Counted from the first letter of the stretch, positions 50,791 through 58,987 are shown. The stretch: DNA of 64,000 nucleotides from Serratia quinivorans (GCA_900457075.1 UGYN01000002.1:4092001-4156000), one strand, 5' to 3'. Made by a program: numbers and translations. The notes: generated from the letters alone by a model not told the origin.

Positions 50791-51138
50791 AAACCTGCCC
50801 CCTGAACACGGCGTATCAATTTGTTTTTGTTATAGAGTGACTGCCTAATATATCGCAATGACGGTGTCTCAGTCATTATTCATCGTTTATCCAACGGCTG
50901 ATAATCATTTAAATCCGGCATTATCACTGTTATCCCCATTTGACGATAATAGGTGAGTTTTTCCACGTCGGCGTAGTTTCCCGCCAATAATGACGTGAAA
51001 TTAAGAGGGCCATGTTGAGAATACCGCGAACCGATAATGAGGGAAGGTTGCAAGGTGTTGCGCAGCGCAAAAAAAAACGCTGCCCGGAGGCAGCGTTCTA
51101 TCGCTCGTTTGGTCTTCAGGACAATCAAGGTTGCGCCG
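50791..51138. other. gene-poor stretch between pdeN and mepS
   Basis: 348 bases carrying the pdeN promoter and the mepS terminator. A minus-strand open frame (50880-51128) covers the mepS terminator and is not recognised as a gene. Confidence 0.5.
51069..51097 (-). terminator. mepS terminator
   Basis: On the minus strand, ACGCTGCC-TCCG-GGCAGCGT followed by a run of eight or more T. Confidence 0.88.
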
Positions 51139-51714
51139 TCAACTGCTGGTTAGCACTCGGCGGGCTTCGCGATAACGTTTATTCCAGTAGTTATCGCTCA
51201 GTTTCGAAATCATCACGCCGCTGCTGGTAGAGGCATGAACGAATTGATCGTTACCTAAATAGATGCCGACGTGGCGTCCGGTAGAACCGGCGCGGAACAG
51301 CACCAGATCGCCAGGACGCAGTTTGGTACGCAAGATTTTCTTGCCCATGTCTTCCTGTTCATAGGTTGAACGAGGTAAGTCCATGCCAAACTGTTCGCGG
51401 AAAGTACGCTGTACAAACGCTGAGCAATCGATGCCGCGCTTGGTTTCACCGCCTAAACGGTAGCGAACGCCTTTCCAGTCTGCATACTGATCCATAATTT
51501 TTGACTTAACGTCAACGTTACGGACCATTGCTTCGAATTCATCCTGAGAGGCTTGCAGTAAAAGACCATCTTTGTCATTAACTGCACGCATCTCAGTTTG
51601 TGCGTTATTCAAGTTCGAAGTGTGAGTCGTGCTACATGCGGAGAGCATTACCGCTGCGGCAATTGCAGGTACTACCCGCAAAAAATATCTCAGAAACGGT
51701 TGAGATTTGACCAT
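51139..51714 (-). CDS. mepS: murein DD-endopeptidase MepS (Spr)
   Basis: Outer-membrane lipoprotein that cleaves peptide cross-links in peptidoglycan to allow growth. 191 residues: lipobox MLSAC with Cys27, NlpC/P60 domain with catalytic Cys97 (GIDCSAFVQ), His148 (GRHVGIYLG) and His160 (FVHAS). The prophage-like element begins about 250 bases upstream of its start, so its promoter is close to the insertion junction but probably intact. Confidence 0.96.
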   Translation of the reverse strand: MVKSQPFLRYFLRVVPAIAAAVMLSACSTTHTSNLNNAQTEMRAVNDKDGLLLQASQDEFEAMVRNVDVKSKIMDQYADWKGVRYRLGGETKRGIDCSAFVQRTFREQFGMDLPRSTYEQEDMGKKILRTKLRPGDLVLFRAGSTGRHVGIYLGNDQFVHASTSSGVMISKLSDNYWNKRYREARRVLTSS

Positions 51715-51999
51715 TGTTATTGTTTTCCCTTGAAGTCCTTAACGACGTCAGTCGCTACCTGAAAAATGCCAAACGGAACGAGACTAATCTGCAGCTGTTT
51801 CATCGACAATCAGTTACCGCCGAAAACGTGCTGGAACGCACATTTTTAGCTGATTTGATGCTGAGTCGAGTTAAACCAGGCACAAACGCATCCGAGATTA
51901 CCGTAACGGATTGGGGATTGCGAGCCTTTTTCCAGCCTTTTATATATGAATTTGTGATGTAACATAATGTGATACCTTAGAACACTACGATAAAAAATA
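51715..51999. other. mepS upstream region and left junction of the prophage-like element
   Basis: GC-rich to about 51900, then a change to AT-rich DNA: TTTATATATGAATTTGTGATGTAACATAATG at about 51938-51968. The left attachment core probably lies between about 51930 and 51999, immediately before the integrase, but the partner site is outside the window so it cannot be fixed. A plus-strand open frame at 51714-51962 covers the mepS promoter and is not gene-like. Confidence 0.5.
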
Positions 52000-53752
52000 A
52001 TGGTACTGACGATGCGAAAATGCTTCCTTTACAGCCGTGTAAGTAGTGATGCACAGATTTCAGGTGATGGCTTGGTCCGTCAGGAAGATAAGTTAAAACA
52101 ATATTTGTTACAGAATGCCGAACGATTGAATCTTTCCACCATCGATTATGAAATTCTTGTTGATTCAGGCATCAGCGGTTGGAAAGGCTCCAATATGGGC
52201 GATACAGCCGCCCTAGGTCAGTTGTTCATGCGTGTCGAATCGGACGAGATTGACGATTCGGTACTAATCGTCGAATCGCTCGATCGCTTTAGTCGAGAGA
52301 ACCCCTTCCGTGTGGCTGGATACATATCAAAACTTGCGGAACACGGCATTGATATCATCGATGTTGAAAATAATCTAGTTATCGGGCCTAGCAATCCTTG
52401 GTCTAGTACAATCTCATCGATTATCGCCAACCGTGCTCATGAAGAATCAACTTTAAAATCTAAACGTATCAAGGCGGCTTGGGACTCACGCAGGAAGAAG
52501 GCGAAGGAGTCAGGGCAGTACATGATCAAGAACACGCCATTCTGGATCGATGTACTGGATGACAAGTATGTGGGTCAATGCCAATGCATCGATCGTTAGA
52601 GAGATCTTTGATCTGTACCTACAAGGGTATGGCTCGTTTACGATTGCTAAGAAAATGAATGAGGTTGGTAAAATCATTCGAGACAAACGCTGGAGTACTC
52701 CAAAGATTTGTGCACTGTTGAGAAATCCTCGGTGCAATGGTGATTTCATTTCAAATAGTTTGGAAAGAAACTATGAGAAAGGCACATCAACTTCCACTGA
52801 ACACGTTATCAAAGGACTGTACCCAAAAATTGTTACTGATGATGAGTTCGCGTTAGTACTGAACCGGTTGGATGGTAATCATAAGAATAGGCGTGTTCGC
52901 AATGATCGAAAAGTTACCATTCTGAATGGTCTTTTAAAATGCTCGATTTGTGGTGGTGCTTTAACAGTACGTTCTGCTGGAGCGTATCGCTATGTCGGTT
53001 GTTTGAAAACCATAGAGAAGGGCGGATGTTATGCTAAACCCATGCGTTATGACGTATTAGAAAAGATCATTATTGAACACATTCGTAACATGGATATAGG
53101 ACAAGTTTACGAGAGTAATGATAGTAAAGAATTTCAATTGCAGAGTCGTATTAAGAACTTAGCAAGTCATATAGATGAGTTCACTAATGGTATCGCTTCA
53201 ATTCGTGCTAAAAATAAGAAGCCAAGTTTTGAAATGCTAAGCGAGTTGCAACAGTCTGAAGAAGAACTTGAATCATTAAAAAAAGAACAGGAACAATATA
53301 AATTATCGAAAATTGATTTAGGTGAATTTAAAGTCAGTACTGAACTTCTTGATGTTACACAAGTTGCATTAAGATCACGGTTGGAAAGTACCATTTCAAA
53401 CTTGCTGAATAAAATTAAGATTCACCATACAAAGGATATGTCATTTAGTCTGATAGAGCTGGTTTATGTTAATGATGTTGTGAAACATATTCTAGTGGCT
53501 GATAAGAAAGGATTAGTTAGTGGTGATGTTATTATCAGACAGGATGATGATCTCACTATATATGAGAGTCGCAGTGTTAAAATCATTAAGGATGAAGGTC
53601 GTATATTCTCATTGGATTGTAGTATAAGTGAAATTGCATTGAATGATTACCTATTCTTAATGAATATAGTCGATTTCATAGATTCAGATGCAAAAGAGTT
53701 CTTGAACCTTCACCTAAATGCAGTACTGCAACATGAAAGTCAACAAAAATGA
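52000..53752 (+). pseudogene. large serine recombinase (phage integrase), frame broken by one extra G
   Basis: Site-specific integrase/excisionase of the large serine recombinase class. Catalytic domain: FLYSRVSSDAQ (nucleophile serine near residue 12-14), DSGISGWKGSN and ESLDRFSRENP. Recombinase domain: SIVREIFDLYLQGYGS to NPRCNGDFI. Zinc ribbon: KCSICGGAL ... GGCYAKPM, followed by a coiled coil (SEEELESLKKEQEQYKLSK). The first frame stops at 52599; the rest begins one frame over. The extra base is in GGG at 52572-52574: with GG the junction reads DDKYVVNANASIVRE and the protein is 583 residues. Start ATG 52000 or ATG 52012 (MRKCFLYSRVSS). It lies at the element's left end and reads inwards. 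Confidence 0.88.
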
Positions 53753-53810
53753 GAAAATAAATAATTCCTGCTATAATATGAAACGACGAAAATAAATGTG
53801 GTATAATTAA

Positions 53811-53866
53811 GGTGTTTTCAGTGGTTTTTCACTAAATAAGTACAGTGAAACTGCACAGGAAACACC
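53811..53866 (+). promoter_or_regulatory. imperfect 23-bp inverted repeat masking a ribosome site
   Basis: Arms 53811-53833 and 53844-53866 around a 10-base loop; about 20 of 23 positions pair if G-U is allowed. The right arm contains AGGA (53857-53860), the only ribosome site for the ATG at 53869. TATAAT at 53802-53807 lies just upstream. It may be an RNA switch or a protein operator. Confidence 0.6.
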
Positions 53867-53868
53867 GC

Positions 53869-53994
53869 ATGAGCAAATTTATTAAAGACTTCATCGTTCT
53901 ATCTACTCTTTTCGTAGTAATCATTTTAATACTCGCTAACCCAATAAGTATAATTTGGGGTATTGCCTTCTTATGGGCATTGGGGGGTATTTAA
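53869..53994 (+). CDS. 41-residue single-helix membrane protein
   Basis: Predicted small membrane protein MSKFIKDFIV... with a hydrophobic stretch covering residues 8-40 (FIVLSTLFVVIILIL, then IIWGIAFLWALGG). Its stop codon TAATG overlaps the start of the next gene, so the two are translationally coupled. The ribosome site is in a strong hairpin. Could be a phage small membrane protein; function unknown. Confidence 0.6.
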   Translation: MSKFIKDFIVLSTLFVVIILILANPISIIWGIAFLWALGGI

Positions 53995-54281
53995 TGTTCA
54001 AGATTAATATTGTATCTGCATGTGGATTAGCAAAAGTATTATTCCCCGATCTACCAGAACATCTAGTACTGGTTAATGAGATGCTACGATTTCTTCAAGA
54101 CAACAATTTAGAATTAACCGAAAATCTTGATCAATTCAATAGCGTATTCTGGCCTGTATTGTTCACGCTTTATGACGTGAAATTAATAAATATAGATGAT
54201 GGAAATACAACAATAGCATTTGTGATTCGTGATGAAAAACTTGGAATTGCATATGGTAGTACTTACTACTCAATTCAATAA
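53994..54281 (+). CDS. hypothetical phage protein
   Basis: 95-residue acidic protein, not recognised. It starts at the ATG inside the upstream stop (TAATG), reading MFKINIVSACGLAKVLFPDLPE; longer in-frame starts overlap the small membrane gene. Leucine-rich in the middle (LVLVNEMLRFLQDNNLELTENL), ends GIAYGSTYYSIQ. Soluble by composition. AT-rich codon use like the rest of the element. Confidence 0.6.
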   Translation: MFKINIVSACGLAKVLFPDLPEHLVLVNEMLRFLQDNNLELTENLDQFNSVFWPVLFTLYDVKLINIDDGNTTIAFVIRDEKLGIAYGSTYYSIQ

Positions 54282-54310
54282 ATAATAAAACAAAATCTCC
54301 AAAGATAAAG

Positions 54311-54339
54311 TTACCCGTTGTGACATTCGGGTACTTTTT
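54311..54339 (+). terminator. weak terminator
   Basis: TACCCG/CGGGTA short stem with a 10-base loop followed by CTTTTTT. Confidence 0.5.
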
Positions 54340-54369
54340 TACGGAAAAAAAGATAAGGAATGTATAGCA

Positions 54370-54531
54370 ATGGAAAAGAAGAACAAGAATAAGCAAATCA
54401 ATGTAAGACTTTCTGATACACAGATGCAGTACTTACAACAATTAGTAGATAGTGGTAAGGCCAAAACACAAAGCGGGGCATTGGTTTATTTAATTAATCA
54501 ATACGCAATTCTAGGAGACTTCAAAAAATGA
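54370..54531 (+). CDS. small ribbon-helix-helix DNA-binding protein (copy 1)
   Basis: 53-residue protein, below usual calling size, with a CopG/Arc-type ribbon-helix-helix pattern: basic N-terminus, beta-strand INVRLSDTQ, helix MQYLQQLVDSG, then KAKTQSGALVYLINQYAIL. Such proteins bind operators as dimers and often repress their own operon. AAGGAATG lies eight bases upstream of the ATG. A close relative is found at 55314-55470. A 13-bp inverted repeat starts eight bases after its stop and may be a target. Confidence 0.65.
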   Translation: MEKKNKNKQINVRLSDTQMQYLQQLVDSGKAKTQSGALVYLINQYAILGDFKK

Positions 54532-54538
54532 AATACTT

Positions 54539-54599
54539 AACGGGCACAATATGCGTGTTTATATATATATAGATCAACTACAAAAATATTGTGCCCGTT
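54539..54599. repeat. perfect 13-bp inverted repeat
   Basis: AACGGGCACAATA (54539-54551) and TATTGTGCCCGTT (54587-54599) are exact inverse copies around a 35-base AT-rich loop with TATATATATATA. No T-run follows, so it is not a simple terminator. It lies between the first ribbon-helix-helix gene and the next gene. Confidence 0.8.
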
Positions 54600-54630
54600 G
54601 GAACAAAAAACAAACCAATGGAGAGATGAA

Positions 54631-55191
54631 ATGAAACAAGCAATTGTACTTAGACTTAGCAGTGAAGTAACCACAACCCCACATTATTTTACTTATGAAC
54701 TGAACGATGGTGAGAAAAAACTAATATCAGTAGTGGTACACAAACCAAATTCAACACATACATATACTCTAAAAAATGAATCATGGATAGATGGCAGCAC
54801 ACAAGAATCCATTGACATAAACGATATACTCCAAACACTAGATACTAGTGAAAAAGTAGATCAAATATATATTGCGTTTGAGATAAAAGATGATGGCTTC
54901 CTATGGCTAGATCTGGCTGGGGGTTTTTTATTGACTACCAGTGATTATACTAGCCATACAATACAAAGAAAAACGTATTCCGATAAACCAACCCACAGTA
55001 GTATAACTAATGACATTGAGACACAAGAAGATTTTAATGTGGAGTTATTTTTAGAATTAACAGAAGAAAAGATATTCCAACTCTCCTTGGTACATAGAGA
55101 CGTACATAGATACTTAGCGGGGCTACAAATGGCATCTATATTTTTGGAAGAGTTTGATCTAGAAAAAGGGTGTTCAGTGAATATTGGTTAA
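54631..55191 (+). CDS. hypothetical phage protein
   Basis: 186-residue soluble protein, not recognised. GGAGAG precedes the ATG 54631 (MKQAIVLRLSSEV); an in-frame codon at 54589 lies inside the inverted repeat and is unlikely. Sequence suggests beta strands (ISVVVHKPNSTHTYTL, VDQIYIAFEIKDDGFLWLDL) with an acidic C-terminal half (DIETQEDFNVELFLELTEEK). AT-rich codon use. Confidence 0.6.
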   Translation: MKQAIVLRLSSEVTTTPHYFTYELNDGEKKLISVVVHKPNSTHTYTLKNESWIDGSTQESIDINDILQTLDTSEKVDQIYIAFEIKDDGFLWLDLAGGFLLTTSDYTSHTIQRKTYSDKPTHSSITNDIETQEDFNVELFLELTEEKIFQLSLVHRDVHRYLAGLQMASIFLEEFDLEKGCSVNIG

Positions 55192-55313
55192 GGTTAGCAA
55201 CACACCAGTACATTTCAGTACCAAAAGAAAAAAGAGTCAGTGCGTGGATGTCATATTGTCATATGGGGTGAATTTGCTTTTATTGAAGTAGAGTATATTG
55301 AAGATGTGGTGGT

Positions 55314-55470
55314 GTGAGAAAAGAAAAATACATCATTTGGCATACGTCTGAATGATAGACAAATCGAATTAATAGATAGTTTGATTGAGGGCGGGAAGGC
55401 CAAAACAAGAAGTGCCGCCATTCAGTACTTAATTAACCAACACATCATTTTAGGAGGTAATAAGAACTAA
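55314..55470 (+). CDS. small ribbon-helix-helix DNA-binding protein (copy 2), needs one-base correction
   Basis: A relative of the protein at 54370: SFGIRLNDRQIELIDSLIEGG and KAKTRSAAIQYLINQHIIL align with it. As written the frame is closed upstream by TGA at 55315-55317 and has no start. If one A is removed from AAAA (55319-55322) or AAAAA (55324-55328) a GTG at 55314 opens a 51-residue frame beginning MRKENTSFGIRLNDRQ. That GTG overlaps the stop of an upstream short open frame (GTG 55240 to TGA 55317, 25 residues ending EYIEDVVV) as GTGA, the usual sign of coupling. Both small frames remain tentative. Confidence 0.45.
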
Positions 55471-55529
55471 TAAGGTAGTGCAGTAAGAAGTAAATGGAGC
55501 ACACCACGGACGATGATGTGCATGTATAA

Positions 55530-56126
55530 ATGGATTTTGAAATGAAACAGGAAACTAAAAAATTAGTATCTGGAATTGGCACTAATGACTTAGCAAACGA
55601 TATTGAAAAACAACAAGAGATCGGATTAACACCCGAGCTTTACGAAGAGAGTACGAAGGCGTGGAATAATCGCCTTAACGCACAGAAGAAAGGGCGTGCG
55701 ACAGTATGCGAAGCTTGGCAGCTACATAGTAACTTTGCACGGTGGTGGCTAGAAACTCACATTGAAGACTGGTGCATTGACAAAGATTGGCTTACTGGTG
55801 GGAAAGAGTACTCTCCAAGTAATTGCGTTTGGATTCCGCCAAAGATCAACACGCTAATGAATGACGGTAGGAAGAAAAACAACGGGTTGCCAATGGGGGT
55901 TTCAATTCAGCGGAATAAGTACAAAGACAAAGTATACGAGTACTATAAAGCACAGTGCAGTGTTGATGGTGTTCAAGAAGCTAAGAACTTCAAAAATCAA
56001 CACGAAGCCCACAGACAATGGCAACAGTGGAAGATTCAGGAGATTGATAACGTTCTACGTGAATATTCTTTTGACTATCGCATTGATGGTAGAGTCATTC
56101 AAAAGACTAATCAATCTTCGAGATAG
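55530..56126 (+). CDS. HNH/AP2-type phage endonuclease-like protein
   Basis: 198-residue protein resembling the phage homing-endonuclease-related family with an HNH core and AP2-like tail. Visible: VCEAWQLHSNFARWWLETH, IDKDWLTGGKEYSPSNCVWIPPKINTLMND (the D-x-D-L...YSP.NC.W..P..N pattern of these proteins), and the later LPMGVSIQRNKYKDKV...KNFKNQHEAHRQWQQWK segment. Catalytic histidines of HNH are not all obvious, so activity is unsure. The start is not backed by a strong ribosome site; Met at 55542 is an alternative. Confidence 0.65.
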   Translation: MDFEMKQETKKLVSGIGTNDLANDIEKQQEIGLTPELYEESTKAWNNRLNAQKKGRATVCEAWQLHSNFARWWLETHIEDWCIDKDWLTGGKEYSPSNCVWIPPKINTLMNDGRKKNNGLPMGVSIQRNKYKDKVYEYYKAQCSVDGVQEAKNFKNQHEAHRQWQQWKIQEIDNVLREYSFDYRIDGRVIQKTNQSSR

Positions 56127-56169
56127 CATTCAATCCGATTATGACAACAATATGGAAACACAATAAAAT

Positions 56170-56192
56170 AAAGCCCCTTCGTCCGGGGCTTA
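56170..56192 (+). terminator. terminator after the HNH/AP2-like gene
   Basis: AAAGCCCC-TTCGTCC-GGGGCTT stem, followed by ATCT; T-run short, so moderate strength. Confidence 0.65.
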
Positions 56193-56217
56193 TCTAACTA
56201 CGACTAAGGTATTTATA

Positions 56218-56695
56218 ATGGCAGGGAAACAACAAAAAATAGACAATTCAAAATTCATTAGAATTGCAGGGAACAACACAAAATATTCGGATCTTACTAC
56301 CGAAGGTAAATCAATCGTTATTGATATTATTAATAAGTGTGCAGGCAAGAAAGGATACCCAAAACAAAAAGTATACTTCGTACTATTCAATTGCACAGAA
56401 ATAAGCAGAGATAATGTTGAATACTGGCTTCAGTACTACTATGGAAAAACTAGTGGTGATTCAGTACCTACTGAGAGCACAGTACGCAAGTTTTTAACTA
56501 TCACAAAGCAGCTATCGGCAGCACTGGTTGATGCTAATAATAATAAAGGCATTAAACTATTCAAAAATTCAAAAGACGGTCACTATTACCCAACTACAGT
56601 ACAGAAGTACCAAATCGACAAACTATACAATAACGGCGGAATCAGCACAAGAAATGATTGAAGAACTACAGAGAATGATTGATGATGCGAAGTGA
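56218..56695 (+). CDS. hypothetical protein beside the iteron-like repeats
   Basis: Protein of 147 residues as written (stop at 56661), not recognised. The N-terminal MAGKQQKIDNSKFIRIAGNN, DIINKCAGKKGYPKQKVYF and STVRKFLTITKQLSAALVDANNNKGIKLF are basic and could bind DNA. The last residues NNGGISTRND look unnatural; the next frame continues as TITAESAQEMIEELQRMIDDAK to a stop at 56695, and one fewer A in AAA at 56612-56614 or 56620-56622 would join them into a 158-residue protein. It lies directly upstream of the repeat array, so a replication or repressor role is possible but not shown. Confidence 0.5.
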
Positions 56696-56840
56696 TTTAC
56701 TTTATGTTGCGACCACCCCACTTCGCAAGATGGGTGTTTACTTCGCAAGATGGTGCGTTTGCTTCGCACGATGATGTAAAATATACCATATATATCAACG
56801 GTTTATGCACTACGTGCAGTGCCGGTTCGCATCTTGCGAC
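56680..56840. repeat. iteron-like repeat array
   Basis: Five copies of a CTTCGCAAGATG-type word: direct copies at 56719-56733, 56739-56753 and 56762-56776 (20 and 21 bases apart, two helical turns), and inverted copies at 56680-56694 (inside the end of the upstream gene) and 56824-56840. The spacing is that of plasmid or phage origin iterons or cooperative operators. AT-rich DNA follows. Confidence 0.65.
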
Positions 56841-57219
56841 CTTATATTAATATTACTCTTACTCGAAAAATTTATTAATAAGAAATCGCCAAGTAAACTT
56901 GTCGTAGTCAAAGCTCGTAAACTCGCTTTAACTAAGAAAATTAAATAGGGATTAAACTTGCGTTTTTTCTCCCTTCAGTCGAAAAGAACGCGGCATTTTT
57001 GGTTTTTTTTAAAGAATTAGAAGTAATTGAAAAGAACTAAAATAATTAAAAAAACACAAAATTTTTTGGTAGTTTAACGGCCTTGTTAGTAACTGACGCA
57101 CTTCGTTTGTCTAGGGATCGGGCTGTTAAAGCCCTTAGATAAAACTACTCAAAATAACTACTGAAAAGTCAGTAAGTAGAAAGACAAGTCGTCGCCCCGT
57201 TCGTGAGTAGGGACGCCCA
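56841..57219. other. AT-rich gene-free stretch after the repeats
   Basis: Very AT-rich (TTATATTAATATTACTC, AAATTTATTAATAAG, runs of T and A at 56990-57070). It could be an unwinding element for the repeats. GGGCT-GTTAA-AGCCC at 57120-57134 is a short hairpin. No convincing gene. Confidence 0.5.
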
Positions 57220-57360
57220 ATGGCCAACCGGGCAGTACTAACCCGATCAATTGAACAGCCCTATGATGGTGAAATTGAAGCACTTGTTCGAGATATGATA
57301 AAGTACTGTAAAAGTAGAAGCAAAGGATTAGTCGAAGGTGGAATTGGTTCACAAGTATAA
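57220..57360 (+). CDS. 46-residue hypothetical protein
   Basis: Small open frame MANRAVLTRS... to ...VEGGIGSQV. TAGGGA lies about eight bases before the ATG. Basic and mixed, no membrane helix, no recognised family. AT-rich codon use as in neighbours. Short length makes it uncertain. Confidence 0.4.
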   Translation: MANRAVLTRSIEQPYDGEIEALVRDMIKYCKSRSKGLVEGGIGSQV

Positions 57361-57413
57361 AGATTTTCTTGCTATTAATTTTAGTGAGTTACAATTGTAA
57401 TGGATGGGATCGT

Positions 57414-57848
57414 ATGAAAATAACAGATAAGGCAATATACAACGTATTTGCAGGTACAAAGATATTAGTAATAGTGAGTGCTGTTTTTTCAGTGCTAACT
57501 ACACTGACAATTAGAAATCAAGTACATACTGAAAAACTGCCATTCGTATTCATTGTATTATTCCTCGCAATGCTTATCTCAGGACTAATCGCAATGATAC
57601 CTTCTCCACTAACAAATAAGATAGCTGGACTCTTTGATATAAAGAATAGCAAGTTATTATGCGTTATTTTTACATTGCTGTACTTTGTTTTGTACTGCTT
57701 CGGTACTGGTGCTTTACTTACCGGCATTATGAAAGGAATGTTTTCTTATGCTGACTACAAAGATCTTGGTGGTCAAGTAGGGATGGCATGTATTGTTGTA
57801 AGTATTATGCAGGGACGTAGATTTTATTCAAAGGTATCTGAACAATGA
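57414..57848 (+). CDS. four-helix membrane protein
   Basis: 144-residue predicted inner-membrane protein. Hydrophobic segments at residues 15-33 (TKILVIVSAVFSVLTTLTI), 42-62 (FVFIVLFLAMLISGLIAMIP), 78-100 (LLCVIFTLLYFVLYCFGTGALL) and about 112-128. Start ATG 57414 follows TGGGATC; earlier in-frame codons lie in the preceding gene's tail. Its stop overlaps the next start as ATGA, so it is coupled with a secreted protein. Not a recognised holin; function unknown. Confidence 0.65.
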   Translation: MKITDKAIYNVFAGTKILVIVSAVFSVLTTLTIRNQVHTEKLPFVFIVLFLAMLISGLIAMIPSPLTNKIAGLFDIKNSKLLCVIFTLLYFVLYCFGTGALLTGIMKGMFSYADYKDLGGQVGMACIVVSIMQGRRFYSKVSEQ

Positions 57849-58156
57849 GAAAACTACTACTAGTACTGGCATTGTTATCACCGGTGGCACAGGCAATAAA
57901 TATTCCAAATTTCACGTGTGAAGATATTCGACATTTGGTTTTTAAAACTGACGCAGACTTTTACACTAGGATATCAAAAGAAGCACCGCCCGTGCCATAT
58001 GGTTCTTATCGATATATGACAGATCTAAATCATGTTCCATATTTTGAAATAATCATTATCAATGAGCTAAATGATGATGGCTGGTACTACGGGAACTTAT
58101 ATAATAGTCCTGATGGTCAGGTTAGTACTGATTTAAGATGTAAGAAGGATAACTGA
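57845..58156 (+). CDS. secreted small protein
   Basis: 103-residue protein with a clear signal peptide (MRKLLLVLALLSPVAQA, cleavage after residue 17). The mature part has two cysteines (FTCEDIRHLV and DLRCKKDN), consistent with one periplasmic disulfide, and many aromatic residues. Translationally coupled to the four-helix membrane gene (ATGA). The pair could form a membrane-periplasm complex, for example for superinfection exclusion; that is only inference. Confidence 0.65.
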   Translation: MRKLLLVLALLSPVAQAINIPNFTCEDIRHLVFKTDADFYTRISKEAPPVPYGSYRYMTDLNHVPYFEIIIINELNDDGWYYGNLYNSPDGQVSTDLRCKKDN

Positions 58157-58162
58157 AGGAAT

Positions 58163-58897
58163 ATGGCTAAGAAAAGTCAAATAGCATTCATCAATAGCTT
58201 GGGGTTAGATGCCATAAAACCCACGAATTATAGTTGGTGTGCAATCAGTACAAGTAAAAAAGTCGCTATTTTTAGTGTATGGGCTGACCTCAGAGATAAT
58301 GAAAAGGATGTAATACTTAATCAGGTTTGGCATGAACTTAATGGTAAAGTGTCAGCAAATTACAAATATGCTAGAGATGCGATTAAAAAGATAGAAAACG
58401 AAGGCTTTAAACTTCTAGTTTATAAAAAATTCAGAGAAGATCCAAGTACTGATACTTCCAAAACGACATCTTTTGAAGCGAATGTAGAGGAACGATTCCT
58501 GCGGAAAATTGATGGTATTTGGTACGGGTACTTTAATGAACCTACGGATAATTATTATCCAGACGATTTGAAAATACAAGATAACTACATTGAGGGTGCA
58601 AAGAAGCGTGTAACCGTGAATGCCTATGAACGTGATCCAAAAGCACGACAGGCTTGTATCCAGGTTCACGGTACAGTATGCAAAGGATGTGGGTTTGATT
58701 TCGAAAAAGTATATGGAGTACTAGGGAAGGGTTTTATCCATGTGCACCATATAAAACCAATACATACTCTTGGTGCGGGTTATGAACTGGATCCGGTAGA
58801 GCATCTAATACCCCTATGCCCAAACTGTCATGCAATGGTGCATAGAGGTGATGAAGTACTTAGTATTGAAGCATTGAAAGTACTAATCAAATCGTGA
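58163..58897 (+). CDS. HNH endonuclease
   Basis: 244-residue nuclease. The C-terminal HNH domain is clear: ERDPKARQACIQVHGTVCKGCGFDFEKVYG in parts, then GFIHVHHIKPI and DPVEHLIPLCPNCHAMVHRGD, with zinc-binding CxxC pairs and the catalytic HH. This C-terminal layout is that of restriction-type HNH proteins (McrA-like); the N-terminal half (residues 1-130) is not recognised. GAAGGAATATGG gives a good ribosome site. It is the last plus-strand gene before the minus-strand cargo block and could be a restriction enzyme. Confidence 0.85.
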   Translation: MAKKSQIAFINSLGLDAIKPTNYSWCAISTSKKVAIFSVWADLRDNEKDVILNQVWHELNGKVSANYKYARDAIKKIENEGFKLLVYKKFREDPSTDTSKTTSFEANVEERFLRKIDGIWYGYFNEPTDNYYPDDLKIQDNYIEGAKKRVTVNAYERDPKARQACIQVHGTVCKGCGFDFEKVYGVLGKGFIHVHHIKPIHTLGAGYELDPVEHLIPLCPNCHAMVHRGDEVLSIEALKVLIKS

Positions 58898-58925
58898 TAC
58901 AGCTATTTCTTGTGGCTATATTCGT

Positions 58926-58953
58926 TAAGTACCTCCTATTTCGGAGGTGCTTA
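58926..58953 (+). terminator. terminator-like hairpin after the HNH gene
   Basis: TAAG-T-ACCTCC/GGAGGT-G-CTTA stem with one mismatch, between the convergent HNH gene and membrane protein gene. Confidence 0.6.
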
Positions 58954-58987
58954 TCCACTCTTTGAGGGTTGCATAATGAGGTAAGTC

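Noticed and set aside
50880..51128. 82-codon minus-strand open frame between pdeN and mepS
   Set aside because: It runs through the mepS terminator, whose T-run becomes a Phe string, and has no recognisable likeness or good ribosome site; a decayed gene remnant cannot be excluded.
51714..51962. 82-codon plus-strand open frame opposite the mepS promoter
   Set aside because: Covers the promoter region and the junction of two base compositions; sequence is not protein-like and ends in AT-rich element DNA.
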